Part shown: piece after piece, positions 16,783 to 25,143 of the stretch
How the letters are laid out: each line of letters starts with the position of its first letter
How positions within the stretch are numbered: position 1 is the stretch's first letter
Assembly: GCA_030148025.1 (NCBI GenBank)
Contig: JASBUG010000010.1
Span: 62,001 to 126,000, forward strand
Length of the DNA: 64,000 bases
Source: Flavobacteriaceae bacterium
GTDB lineage: Bacteria > Bacteroidota > Bacteroidia > Flavobacteriales > Flavobacteriaceae
Reading direction: 5' to 3'
The notes under the pieces: generated by a model
The model's database searches: none
What the model was told of the DNA's origin: nothing
The model's input: the letters and a program-made list of their open reading frames with translations, nothing else
Made by a program: the position numbers and the translations under genes

Positions 16783-17730
16783 ATGAATAGAAATACAAAG
16801 AGCTTATTGATATTAGCACTTCTAGTGCCCCAATTGTTTTATGCACAACCATCAAATAGTAATGTGTTTAATGGAATTGACTTTGTTGCAAGCAAATTTA
16901 AAACACACAATATTGTTGCTATTGGAGAAACTCATGACAAAGTTGAGGTGACCGATTTTTACATCGATCTTTTAGATAATAAATCATTTCAGAAATCAGT
17001 AGATGTTATTGTAATTGAAATGGGGAATCATTTGTTCCAAGACGTTTTGGACGACTATATTAATGGTGAAAATGTTGATCAACAAGAACTATATAAGTTG
17101 TGGAGAGACCATACAAGTTGCATGTTAAATAATAGTGATAATACAGGACTCATTAGGTTTCTAAAAAAAGTTAGGGAGATTAATCAAAATTCAGATAAGA
17201 AAATTAGAGTAGTAGCAGGTGATCCAGATATTGATTGGGCAAAAACCAACTGCTTACAAGAGTTTTATAAATATTTGGGAAAACGAGATGATTTTTACGC
17301 CAATGTGGTTATGGCACATGTTGTAAAGCCGAAGAAAAAAGCATTGATAATAATGGGTAATTCACATTTTAATAAAATGAAAACAGAATCAATGGTTAAA
17401 AAAGGTACTAACAATCCTGTGACATTTCTTTTGCCAAAATCTAACAATAATATTTTTCTTTTAAATATTATGTCCGCCTCCTCATTTCCTTATGAAAAAC
17501 TTAAGGGTTTAAAGAAAGGAAGTGTTATAACTACTAATGACAATTGGTTAGGGAACCTTAGGCTTAGTACACCATTTATAAAAGTACACCCATTGAAAGA
17601 TCAAACTGATGCCATCATATATTTAGGAGAAAAGAAAAATCTAAAAGCTGAAGTTACAACTCCTTTTAATAATAAATTATATGAAAAAGAATTAAAAAAA
17701 AGAACAGAATTACCAGAGTGTAATGATTAG
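16783..17730 (+). CDS. EreA/ChaN-like exported protein
   Basis: 315 aa with a signal peptide (LLILALLVPQLFYAQ). Motifs resemble the erythromycin-esterase/ChaN/TIKI superfamily: IGETHDKVEVTDFY (Gly-Glu-Thr-His, about 48-51), VIVIEMGNHLF, GDPDIDW and a late MGNSHF. The conserved His and Glu residues could form a metal-dependent hydrolase or heme-binding site. It is the last gene of the MarR-led operon, followed by a bidirectional terminator. The substrate is unknown; the context of several hydrolases suggests catalysis on an extracytoplasmic compound. Confidence 0.65.
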   Translation: MNRNTKSLLILALLVPQLFYAQPSNSNVFNGIDFVASKFKTHNIVAIGETHDKVEVTDFYIDLLDNKSFQKSVDVIVIEMGNHLFQDVLDDYINGENVDQQELYKLWRDHTSCMLNNSDNTGLIRFLKKVREINQNSDKKIRVVAGDPDIDWAKTNCLQEFYKYLGKRDDFYANVVMAHVVKPKKKALIIMGNSHFNKMKTESMVKKGTNNPVTFLLPKSNNNIFLLNIMSASSFPYEKLKGLKKGSVITTNDNWLGNLRLSTPFIKVHPLKDQTDAIIYLGEKKNLKAEVTTPFNNKLYEKELKKRTELPECND

Positions 17731-17784
17731 TGATTTTGATTTGTTTTGAGGATCATGAATGAGTGATTGATGGTTGATTTAATG

Positions 17785-17814
17785 AAGCCCAAAGTGAGTA
17801 ATTGCTTTGGGTTT
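17785..17814. terminator. Bidirectional terminator between convergent genes
   Basis: AAGCCCAAAG at 17785-17794 pairs with CTTTGGGTTT at 17805-17814 (one G-T pair). It lies between the EreA/ChaN-like stop and the AraC-type stop and is followed by T-rich sequence on the + strand. Confidence 0.75.
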
Positions 17815-17829
17815 ACTTTTTGTAATTAT

Positions 17830-18936
17830 TTATGAGAACTTTTTTGATAAGCTTTGTTTGCGGTAATCAGTAGGTGTAAGCCCTACTGTTTTTTTAAAAG
17901 TTGTATTAAAGACAGATTTACTATTAAATCCCGAGTCAAACAAAATTGAGAGTATGGTAACACTTGGATCTGAATTTTGAAGTAAACGTTTTGCTTCCTC
18001 GATACGATAAGTATTAATATAGTCATTAAAATTAGTGCCGTTAAATGTTTTGATTAAAGCTGAAATATTCCGGCCAGAAATTTTCATTTCTTTTGACAAA
18101 TCAGTCACTTTTAATTCACTATTCTTAAAAAGTTCACAATCCTGAATAAGGTTACATAATTTTTGATAATTAGTTTCTGTAAGTGTTTTGTTTACGATGT
18201 TTTTACCAAGATCTAATTTTAAATTACTAAAAAATATTTCTGGGCTTTTCATTAGCATTACTATCGATAGATTTGATAGTATAAGTAGAAAAAGAATTGC
18301 AAAAAATTTAAAAGAGGTTGAAGTTTTCATTTCATTCAGAAACACATCATTAATAAACGATAGCAAGAAGAAAAACCAAACAATATTATACATCAAGATA
18401 AATTTCGTTTGCCATTGTTGTTTAGAATTCTTTGTGTTATCAACCACCTGCTTCTTGATGATCTTAAAAGAAACTATAGTGTAAATAATAACCTGGATGA
18501 AATACAAATAAAAGATCTTTGGAACCAATTTAATGAAGAAGTCAAATAATCTAGAATCCGAATATCCAGAATAAAACATTATGACAATAGAAGTATTAAA
18601 GGCCAGAAACGAAGCAAAAGGAATTAAATGAATTACTACTTGTTTCCTTTTAAATTTAACTTTATTAATAGATAGCGCAAAGAAGTATAAAAAAGGTGGA
18701 TAAAAGAAATAGAATGAGTTTAAAATATTGGCGCAACTGATAAGATGATTATTTCTATGAGTGGAAGCATTAGCAAAAAAATAATCTCCAATAAGAGTCA
18801 AACCAAGTCCCAATAAAAAAAATGAAAACACATAAATGGGTTCGTTAAGTTTTTTTCGCATTATCACAATCAAAACAGAGTATAATATGAAATTAAAAAT
18901 GGTGATGATTTGTAATATGTTGGTAATCTCTAACAA
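17830..18936 (-). CDS. Membrane-anchored AraC-family transcriptional regulator
   Basis: 368 aa. Residues about 1-225 contain six to seven hydrophobic helices (for example IITIFNFILYSVLIVIM and VFSFFLLGLGLTLIGDYFF). Residues about 260-365 form the AraC double HTH, with the diagnostic ILSILFDSGFNSKSVFNTTFKK and GLTPTDYRK. Such 7TM-AraC proteins are common in Flavobacteriia and sense extracytoplasmic cues. Convergent with the serine-hydrolase operon and divergent from the fifth serine hydrolase, whose gene starts 200 bp away, so it plausibly controls that gene. Confidence 0.88.
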   Translation of the reverse strand: MLEITNILQIITIFNFILYSVLIVIMRKKLNEPIYVFSFFLLGLGLTLIGDYFFANASTHRNNHLISCANILNSFYFFYPPFLYFFALSINKVKFKRKQVVIHLIPFASFLAFNTSIVIMFYSGYSDSRLFDFFIKLVPKIFYLYFIQVIIYTIVSFKIIKKQVVDNTKNSKQQWQTKFILMYNIVWFFFLLSFINDVFLNEMKTSTSFKFFAILFLLILSNLSIVMLMKSPEIFFSNLKLDLGKNIVNKTLTETNYQKLCNLIQDCELFKNSELKVTDLSKEMKISGRNISALIKTFNGTNFNDYINTYRIEEAKRLLQNSDPSVTILSILFDSGFNSKSVFNTTFKKTVGLTPTDYRKQSLSKKFS

Positions 18937-19136
18937 TGCCTATTGTAATTGGTGATTTTGTATTCAAAGTTAATCTTTTTAGGATCTAAAAAACAATGTT
19001 TAATAGGCAAAAAAACAGTGAAGACTGTTAATTGGTGTTAAGAAACGTTCGGAATTTTGCCTTTACATTTTTTAGGTCGATTTCTGGAAGATGGCTCAAT
19101 ATGTTTGTTTTAGAATTTTAATTAAATTTTGTTGAC

Positions 19137-20774
19137 ATGAAAAGATTTTTTCTATTAGTGTTTTTGATGCCATTATCTTATTGTATTGGACAAGACACTT
19201 CTATAGCATACAAGGGATCACAAACCCTAACAACAAAAAGCTTTCAGGAATACATAGATGCAATAAATAAAACTATTGAATTTAGCGGAAGTATTCAAGT
19301 ATATGCCAAAGGCAAAAACCTGTTTACATTTAATCAAGGAATTGAATCAATTAAAAGTAATCGTCCTATTTCTTCCGATAGTAAATTTGCTATTGCTTCA
19401 TTAACAAAATCTTTTACAGCACTTAAAATACTTCAGTTAATCGAAGATGGTAGTCTGGATATTCATAAAACTATTAGTGATTATTTGCCATATTATCCAA
19501 AACAAATTGGAGAGCGTATTACCATAGAACATTTGTTAAATAACCGTAGTGGACTTCCTGATTACACAGCTAAACACTTTGAGATAAAACAAAAAGACTT
19601 TGGTTTAGAAGAGTTTATAATTAAGTATTGTGCAGAGCAACTAACGTTCGATCCTGGTAGCCAATATCAATATAGTAATACCGGATTTTACATACTAGGA
19701 GCTATAATTGAAAAAGTTACTGGTAAGAGTTTCAAAAAGGTTATAGAAGCTGATATTATGAATAAGGCAAAAATGATCAATTCAGGAGTTTTTGAAAGAT
19801 CGAAATTACTGAGTGCATCGATTGTTGATGGTAATGAAAATATGAAAGAAGTAGAGCTATTTACACCTTCTATTTTGTATTCAGCAGGAGCCATATATAG
19901 TTCTACAAACGATATGGTATCATGGTATAAAAATCTAATATCTAATAAGCTATTATCAAAAGAAGGTGTAGATGATATTTTTTCAGGAAAGCCTATGCAG
20001 TATTATAAGGGATGGGGGTATATTCCAATTTCAGGAAAAATAGGATTTGGGCATACTGGTGGTGTAACCGGATTTAATACGCAAATGCTAACGATTCCTG
20101 AAGACGACATTTTTGTGATTATTTTAGCTAATAATTCACCTTTACCATTACGTAAAATTGCTGCTGATTTGGGGTCAATTGCCTTAGGAAATTCAGTAGA
20201 ATTAACATCTCCCAAAAGTTCTGTAAAAGTGCCTTCGATGTTATTAAGAAAGTTTGTAGGAACTTATCAGCACGAAAAAGGTAATAATCAAATTCGAATA
20301 GGAGTTGATAAAGAACAATTATACATGCTTATTGGGCCGAGTAAGCGTTACTTAAAAGCAGAAACATTCGACAAATTCTATTTTGACCAGTTTGGTCCTA
20401 CTATAAAGTTTGACTTTAAAGGTGGGCAATCTTTGACTTGGATTGAAAACGGTAATAGTTACAAGTACAATCATATTAATTCTGATATGCCTGAACAGAA
20501 AAAAACAATTAAGCTATCAGCATCAGATATTGAACTACTAACTGGTGAATATGTTTCTAAAAGCGACAAAATTGAAATTCTTTGGGAATCTAATGAACTC
20601 AAGTTTAAATATAAAGGTATAACTAGGGTGTTACTACAAAAGACTGACTGGTCATTTTACTATGAAGAATCAGAAAACGGCTATTATTTTAAATATCCAG
20701 TAGACTTTAAGAAGATAGAGAATAATATAAGGTTGGTTTATGATGGAAACCTACCATTTGAAAAGATTAAATGA
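19137..20774 (+). CDS. Serine hydrolase of the beta-lactamase family, paralog 5
   Basis: 545 aa with a signal peptide (RFFLLVFLMPLSYCIGQ). SxxK is S88-L-T-K91 (IASLTKSFTALKILQLIEDG), the tyrosine motif QYSNTGFYILG and the third motif GHTGGVTGF; all three are intact. The roughly 200-residue C-terminal part holds two tandem beta domains that begin in a similar way (LRKFVGTYQHE and IELLTGEYVSK), as in longer family members. It is transcribed alone, divergently from the AraC-type regulator. A TATGTTTG box at 19100-19107 fits the -7 consensus. Confidence 0.9.
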   Translation: MKRFFLLVFLMPLSYCIGQDTSIAYKGSQTLTTKSFQEYIDAINKTIEFSGSIQVYAKGKNLFTFNQGIESIKSNRPISSDSKFAIASLTKSFTALKILQLIEDGSLDIHKTISDYLPYYPKQIGERITIEHLLNNRSGLPDYTAKHFEIKQKDFGLEEFIIKYCAEQLTFDPGSQYQYSNTGFYILGAIIEKVTGKSFKKVIEADIMNKAKMINSGVFERSKLLSASIVDGNENMKEVELFTPSILYSAGAIYSSTNDMVSWYKNLISNKLLSKEGVDDIFSGKPMQYYKGWGYIPISGKIGFGHTGGVTGFNTQMLTIPEDDIFVIILANNSPLPLRKIAADLGSIALGNSVELTSPKSSVKVPSMLLRKFVGTYQHEKGNNQIRIGVDKEQLYMLIGPSKRYLKAETFDKFYFDQFGPTIKFDFKGGQSLTWIENGNSYKYNHINSDMPEQKKTIKLSASDIELLTGEYVSKSDKIEILWESNELKFKYKGITRVLLQKTDWSFYYEESENGYYFKYPVDFKKIENNIRLVYDGNLPFEKIK

Positions 20775-21092
20775 GAATTAATATCTAATTATAAGGAAGT
20801 CAATAAATGTGGTTAATATCTGGTAATATTATTTACTGGACTACCTTATAAATCATTTAAGTGTAAGTTGCAATTTTCATTTATGGATCAATTAATTGAT
20901 TTAGTTTAATCTTATTAGATTTTACTCATATCAAATTTGTACCTTCTATACTTCAATTTTAGAATAGCTATAAGTTTTACTCTCTGTATTGGTATTTATT
21001 AATTTGATAGTTTTGATTATTTAAAACCCCATCATCCAGAACCTACTTGATTTTCACCAGTGTTATCAAGGGGTTACTCTTTTAATAAAACG
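20775..21092. other. Gene-free AT-rich sequence left of the island
   Basis: No coding frame, RNA gene or clear terminator is visible. It contains AACCCC (about 21025) and GGGGTT (21070) in inverted orientation just before the island-end repeat. ATCAAGGGGTT recurs about 385 bp downstream at about 21451. Confidence 0.4.
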
Positions 21093-21114
21093 TAGGGTAA
21101 CTAAAAGGGTAACT
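21093..21114. repeat. Left 22-bp island-end repeat (attL-like)
   Basis: Two AGGGTAAC units start 12 bp apart. The whole 22 bp matches 40075-40096 in the same orientation at 20 of 22 positions. The other copy lies between the integrase gene and tRNA-Ser, so the pair probably marks the ends, or the integrase arm sites, of a 19-kb element. Confidence 0.6.
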
Positions 21115-21295
21115 AATTTTTAATAATCTTTGAACTTCTAGTTCTATTACTATTTATTACATGCTATTTTTAGGCATTTAATTCATCGTCACAATAAATT
21201 GATTATTTTCGTTATCTAAACATTATAAATACATTTTGAACTTATAAGATTATAGTTTTAAATCCAACATATTGATAAAGCGTTAGCTGTTATTC

Positions 21296-21430
21296 TTATT
21301 CTGAAAATCGCCAATTTTTATATCACAGGGATAACATTTACTAATGCTCACGCATGGGCGTGGGTTAGTACTTGTTTGTGATAGGGTGTTTGGCGATACC
21401 TCAGAATAAATAAGGTTTGAAACCCCACGC
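21296..21430 (+). ncRNA. Long nested inverted-repeat element, candidate structured RNA or attenuator
   Basis: Perfectly complementary blocks nest in order. TTATTCTGA (21296-21304) pairs with 21401-21409, ATCGCCAA (21307-21314) with 21390-21397, TATCACA (21321-21327) with 21377-21383, and TACTAA (21339-21344) with 21365-21370. CTCACGC (21347-21353) pairs with GCGTGGG (21358-21364). That last arm is also complementary to CCCACGC at 21424-21430, which is followed by seven T. The two pairings exclude each other, as in antiterminator/terminator switches. It lies 60 bp upstream of a lipoprotein gene. It could instead be a mobile hairpin element; no RT gene is present for a retron. Confidence 0.5.
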
Positions 21431-21489
21431 TTTTTTTATTCAATTAACTCATCAAGGGGTTTTGGTGAAACAAAAACATTTTATTTAAG

Positions 21490-21951
21490 ATGAGAACAAA
21501 TAAGATAGTATTATTAGTCTTAGTAATTCTTTTTAGTATTAGCTGTAAACAAAATCAACCTCGTAAAAAGACACCTGACGAATTAAGACAGGAACTAAAG
21601 CAAAACGAACAATTAAAGCCTTTAAATTATATCTCAGTTACTGAAGCTACTTTAACACCACAAAGAAAAAAAGTTAAAAAGGCTGGACTATTCAAAAAAG
21701 CAAAATACGTAGATGATGGAGCTGTGATTAATGGATATATTCAAAATGGAGCTTCTTTGGCTAAGTTTAAGGATGTTAAACTCAAAGTCACATATTATTC
21801 AAGTACTAAATCAATTATTTCTGAAAAAACATTTATTCTTTATCAATTTTTTAACCCTAATACTTCTGAAAGTTTTTCTATCAAGGTCTATCCGCCAGAA
21901 TCGTTCAGTACTTTTAATATTATGGTTATTGATGCTATAAGTAGTGAATAA
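21490..21951 (+). CDS. Small lipoprotein of unknown function
   Basis: 153 aa with a signal peptide and lipobox ILFSISC. A charged linker (KKTPDELRQELKQNE) is followed by a beta domain. The pattern INGYIQNGASLAKFKDVKLKVTYYS, then FNPNTSESFSIKVYPP, recalls FxLYD-type immunoglobulin-like domains (inference). It is the first gene inside the putative island on the left, downstream of the structured element and 120 bp before hsdR. Whether it belongs to the defence cargo or is a passenger is unclear. Confidence 0.65.
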   Translation: MRTNKIVLLVLVILFSISCKQNQPRKKTPDELRQELKQNEQLKPLNYISVTEATLTPQRKKVKKAGLFKKAKYVDDGAVINGYIQNGASLAKFKDVKLKVTYYSSTKSIISEKTFILYQFFNPNTSESFSIKVYPPESFSTFNIMVIDAISSE

Positions 21952-22038
21952 ATCATTTTAGTGCCAATAATAATTAATTGAGAAGCTAAATAGCTATATT
22001 TATCATAATGTTTTTTAACTTTAAACTCTCCCTATTTA

Positions 22039-22062
22039 TTAGTTATAATTTAGAATAACTAA
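22039..22062. promoter_or_regulatory. Operator-like inverted repeat just upstream of hsdR
   Basis: TTAGTTAT (22039-22046), an 8-bp spacer and ATAACTAA (22055-22062) form a perfect 8-bp inverted repeat ending 9 bp before the hsdR start codon. A protein bound here would block the operon's promoter or translation start. Confidence 0.45.
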
Positions 22063-22071
22063 CTAACAATA

Positions 22072-25000
22072 ATGAAATTCAACGAAGACTCCAGAGTAAA
22101 ACTACCTGCTATTTTACACTTAACCCAATTAGGTTATAACTATATCTCATTAAAAGACGCTGTTTGGGATGAAGACACCAACATCTTTACGAATATTTTC
22201 AAATCGTCAATATCTAGCATTAATCCTGATTTATCAGATGTTGAGATTGATAGATTATATCAAGATGTAGCGCTGGATTTAGATAATGAAGATTTAGGAA
22301 AAGCCTTTTACGATAAACTAATTAACCGTTCAGGAACACGATTAATTGACTTCGAGAATTTTGATAATAACCAATTTCATGTAGTTACAGAGCTAACCTA
22401 TAAAAATGGTGAAGATGAATTTCGACCTGATGTTATTTGTCTAATTAACGGAATGCCATTAGTCTTCATTGAAGTTAAAAAACCAAATAATAGAGATGGC
22501 GTTTTAGCAGAACGCAAGCGTATATACACACGTTTTCAGAATAAGAAGTTTAGAAAATTTGCTAACATAACGCAGTTTATGATTTTCTCAAACAACATGA
22601 AATATGATGACAATGAAATAGAGCCCTGGCAAGGTGCATTTTATGCCTCATCATCATATTACAAACCTATTTTTAACTATTTCAGAGAAGAAATTGGGTT
22701 TAATTCATCGCAAGTTTTAAGACCTTTGGATGAATCGGTTGAAGCCTTTATATTAAAGGATACCAACTATGCTTCAATAAAAAATAGTCCTGAATACATA
22801 ACCAATAAGAATCCTGAGAGTCCTACAAATAGTATGCTTACCTCTTTATTGTCGCAAGATCGGTTAAAGTTCGTTTTACAGTACGCTTTAGCTTATGTAA
22901 AAGAAACTTCAGGTTTGCAAAAACATATCATGCGTTATCCTCAGTTATTTGCAACAAAAGCTATAAAAGCCCATTTAGATAAAGACAAAAGAAAAGGCAT
23001 AATTTGGCATACACAAGGCTCAGGAAAGACAGCTTTAGCTTACTACAATACACATTTCTTAACCGATTATTTTCAGAAGAAAAATACCATTCCAAAATTC
23101 TATTTTATAGTAGACCGTTTGGATTTATTGACTCAAGCTAGAGATGAGTTTACAGCACGTGGACTAAAAGTACATACAGTAAGTTCTCGAGACGAGTTTG
23201 TTAAAGACCTAAAAAAAACTACTGCTGTAAATAACGATAAAGGTCAACGTGAAATAACGGTTGTTAATATTCATAAGTTCAAAGATGAACCTGAAGTAAG
23301 TCGTGAAACTGATTATAACATCAATATTCAACGTGTGTACTTTTTAGATGAGGTACATAGAAGTTACAATCCAGAAGGTAGTTTCTTAGCTAATTTGGAG
23401 CAATCAGACAAAAACGCTATTAAAATTGGACTAACAGGAACACCTTTAATTGGCACAAGTCTTAAATCAACACAATTGTTTGGAGGTTACATCCATAAGT
23501 ACTACTACAACAAATCTATTGCAGATGGTTATACCTTAAAACTTATTAGAGAAGAAATTGAGACTGAGTACAAAGTTTTATTAAAGCAAGCTTTAGATAG
23601 TATTGATATTATTAAAGGTGATTTAAACGAAAAAGAGGCCTTAGCTCATCCTTCTTTTGTAGCACCAATGTTAGATTATATTGTTGAAGATTTAGAAAAA
23701 TTTAGACAACGAAATATTGATGCTACAACAGGAGGAATGGTAATATGCCATAGTGCTGAACAAGCGCGCGAAATGTTTAATATTTTTAATACATTAAAAG
23801 CAAGTAATGATAATGAGGAACATCCCCCATTGGCTGCTGAACCAAAATTTGAGTACTTAACTAAACAAAAAGAAAGTTATAAGCTTAAAAAAGCAGCCTT
23901 AATTTTATATGATAGTGGTTCAAAGGACGAGTTGGAAAAATGGCGAGACGATTTTAAAGCAGGTAAGATTGATATACTCTTTGTGTATAATATGCTACTC
24001 ACAGGTTTTGATGCCAAACGCTTAAAGAAAATCTATTTAGGTCGTGTAATTAAAGCACATAATTTGTTACAAGCTTTAACACGTGTGAATAGAACTTATA
24101 AAGACTATCGTTTTGGTTATGTAGTTGACTTTGCAGACATTTCTAAAGAGTTTGATAAAACTAATAAAGCGTATTTTGATGAACTACAGGAAGTCTTAGG
24201 AGACGAAATGGAAAGCTATTCCAACCTCTTTATGTCACGTGAAGAAATGGAAGAAACCATTTTAGAGATTAAGGAAAAACTTGCTGATTTCAATTTTAAA
24301 AATGCCGAAGAGTTTTCAAGGCAGATTTCTCAAATAGATAATCATGCAGAAATGCTTCAAATTAGAAAAGCATTAGATGATGCACGTTCACTATATAATA
24401 TTATTCGTTTGGTTGGCGAATATGAATTGCTTGAACAAATCGATTTTAGAAAATTAAATACTTTACGTATTGAGGCCGAAAATCATTTAGCCTTAATGAA
24501 TGCCAAAAAATCTTTGGAAACTAACGAAGAAATTGGCAACTTGCTCAATGTCGCATTAGAAGATGTGCTCTTTATGTTTAAAAAGGTAGGAGAGAAGGAG
24601 TTAGTGTTAGCTGATGATTTAAAAGACCTACTTAAAAAAACACGTGAAGCTTTAGGTGGTAATTTTGATCCTAAGGATCCAGAATGGATAAGTTTGTATG
24701 AGGAACTCAAACGTTTGTTTGATAATAAGAATTTAAGTGAAGTGACTCGAGAAGAGATGGAGCGTAATATGAACTCTTTAATAGAGATTCACGAAAAGAT
24801 AAAAGAGCTCAATCGTAAAAATGACTTATTAAGAGATAAGTATAAAGGCGACACTAAATACGCCCGTGTACAAAAACGATTGGTAGAAGCTGGTAAGCCT
24901 TCAAAATTAAAAACAGTAATTATTGAAGCCTTACAACACATTAAAGAAGAAACAGATATAGCAGTTTTGAACCGACAAGATAGTTTAAACAACGAACACT

Positions 25001-25140
25001 ATTTTGGACAACTCGTAGCACGATTGGTATTTAAAGAATTTAGTAAACAAAAGGTATCTATGGATGTAGATACTGTAGAATTTATAAAGAATTTAATCGT
25101 AGAAGAGTATTTAAACGAATATTACGGAAGAACCGCTTAA
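22072..25140 (+). CDS. hsdR: Type I restriction endonuclease subunit R (HsdR)
   Basis: 1022 aa, the usual size. The N-terminal PD-(D/E)XK nuclease reads RPDVICLINGMPLVFIEVKKPN. The SF2 translocase has Walker A HTQGSGKT near 311-318, DEVH near 426 (VYFLDEVHRSYNPEG), motif III GLTGTPL, and motifs V-VI (NMLLTGFDAKRLKKIY, ALTRVNRTY). A long helical C-terminal region contacts the methyltransferase core. It opens the R-M-S order and is separated from hsdM by 3 bp. Together they restrict DNA lacking the host's methylation pattern. Confidence 0.96.
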   Translation: MKFNEDSRVKLPAILHLTQLGYNYISLKDAVWDEDTNIFTNIFKSSISSINPDLSDVEIDRLYQDVALDLDNEDLGKAFYDKLINRSGTRLIDFENFDNNQFHVVTELTYKNGEDEFRPDVICLINGMPLVFIEVKKPNNRDGVLAERKRIYTRFQNKKFRKFANITQFMIFSNNMKYDDNEIEPWQGAFYASSSYYKPIFNYFREEIGFNSSQVLRPLDESVEAFILKDTNYASIKNSPEYITNKNPESPTNSMLTSLLSQDRLKFVLQYALAYVKETSGLQKHIMRYPQLFATKAIKAHLDKDKRKGIIWHTQGSGKTALAYYNTHFLTDYFQKKNTIPKFYFIVDRLDLLTQARDEFTARGLKVHTVSSRDEFVKDLKKTTAVNNDKGQREITVVNIHKFKDEPEVSRETDYNINIQRVYFLDEVHRSYNPEGSFLANLEQSDKNAIKIGLTGTPLIGTSLKSTQLFGGYIHKYYYNKSIADGYTLKLIREEIETEYKVLLKQALDSIDIIKGDLNEKEALAHPSFVAPMLDYIVEDLEKFRQRNIDATTGGMVICHSAEQAREMFNIFNTLKASNDNEEHPPLAAEPKFEYLTKQKESYKLKKAALILYDSGSKDELEKWRDDFKAGKIDILFVYNMLLTGFDAKRLKKIYLGRVIKAHNLLQALTRVNRTYKDYRFGYVVDFADISKEFDKTNKAYFDELQEVLGDEMESYSNLFMSREEMEETILEIKEKLADFNFKNAEEFSRQISQIDNHAEMLQIRKALDDARSLYNIIRLVGEYELLEQIDFRKLNTLRIEAENHLALMNAKKSLETNEEIGNLLNVALEDVLFMFKKVGEKELVLADDLKDLLKKTREALGGNFDPKDPEWISLYEELKRLFDNKNLSEVTREEMERNMNSLIEIHEKIKELNRKNDLLRDKYKGDTKYARVQKRLVEAGKPSKLKTVIIEALQHIKEETDIAVLNRQDSLNNEHYFGQLVARLVFKEFSKQKVSMDVDTVEFIKNLIVEEYLNEYYGRTA

Positions 25141-25143
25141 CAG

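Noticed and set aside
7405-20774. The serine-hydrolase operon as part of the mobile island
   Set aside because: The island-end repeat lies at 21093, to its right; no integrase or repeat was found on its left, so it is treated as resident chromosome.
21296-21430. Retron msr/msd reading of the nested repeats
   Set aside because: No reverse-transcriptase gene is encoded nearby, so a retron is not supported.
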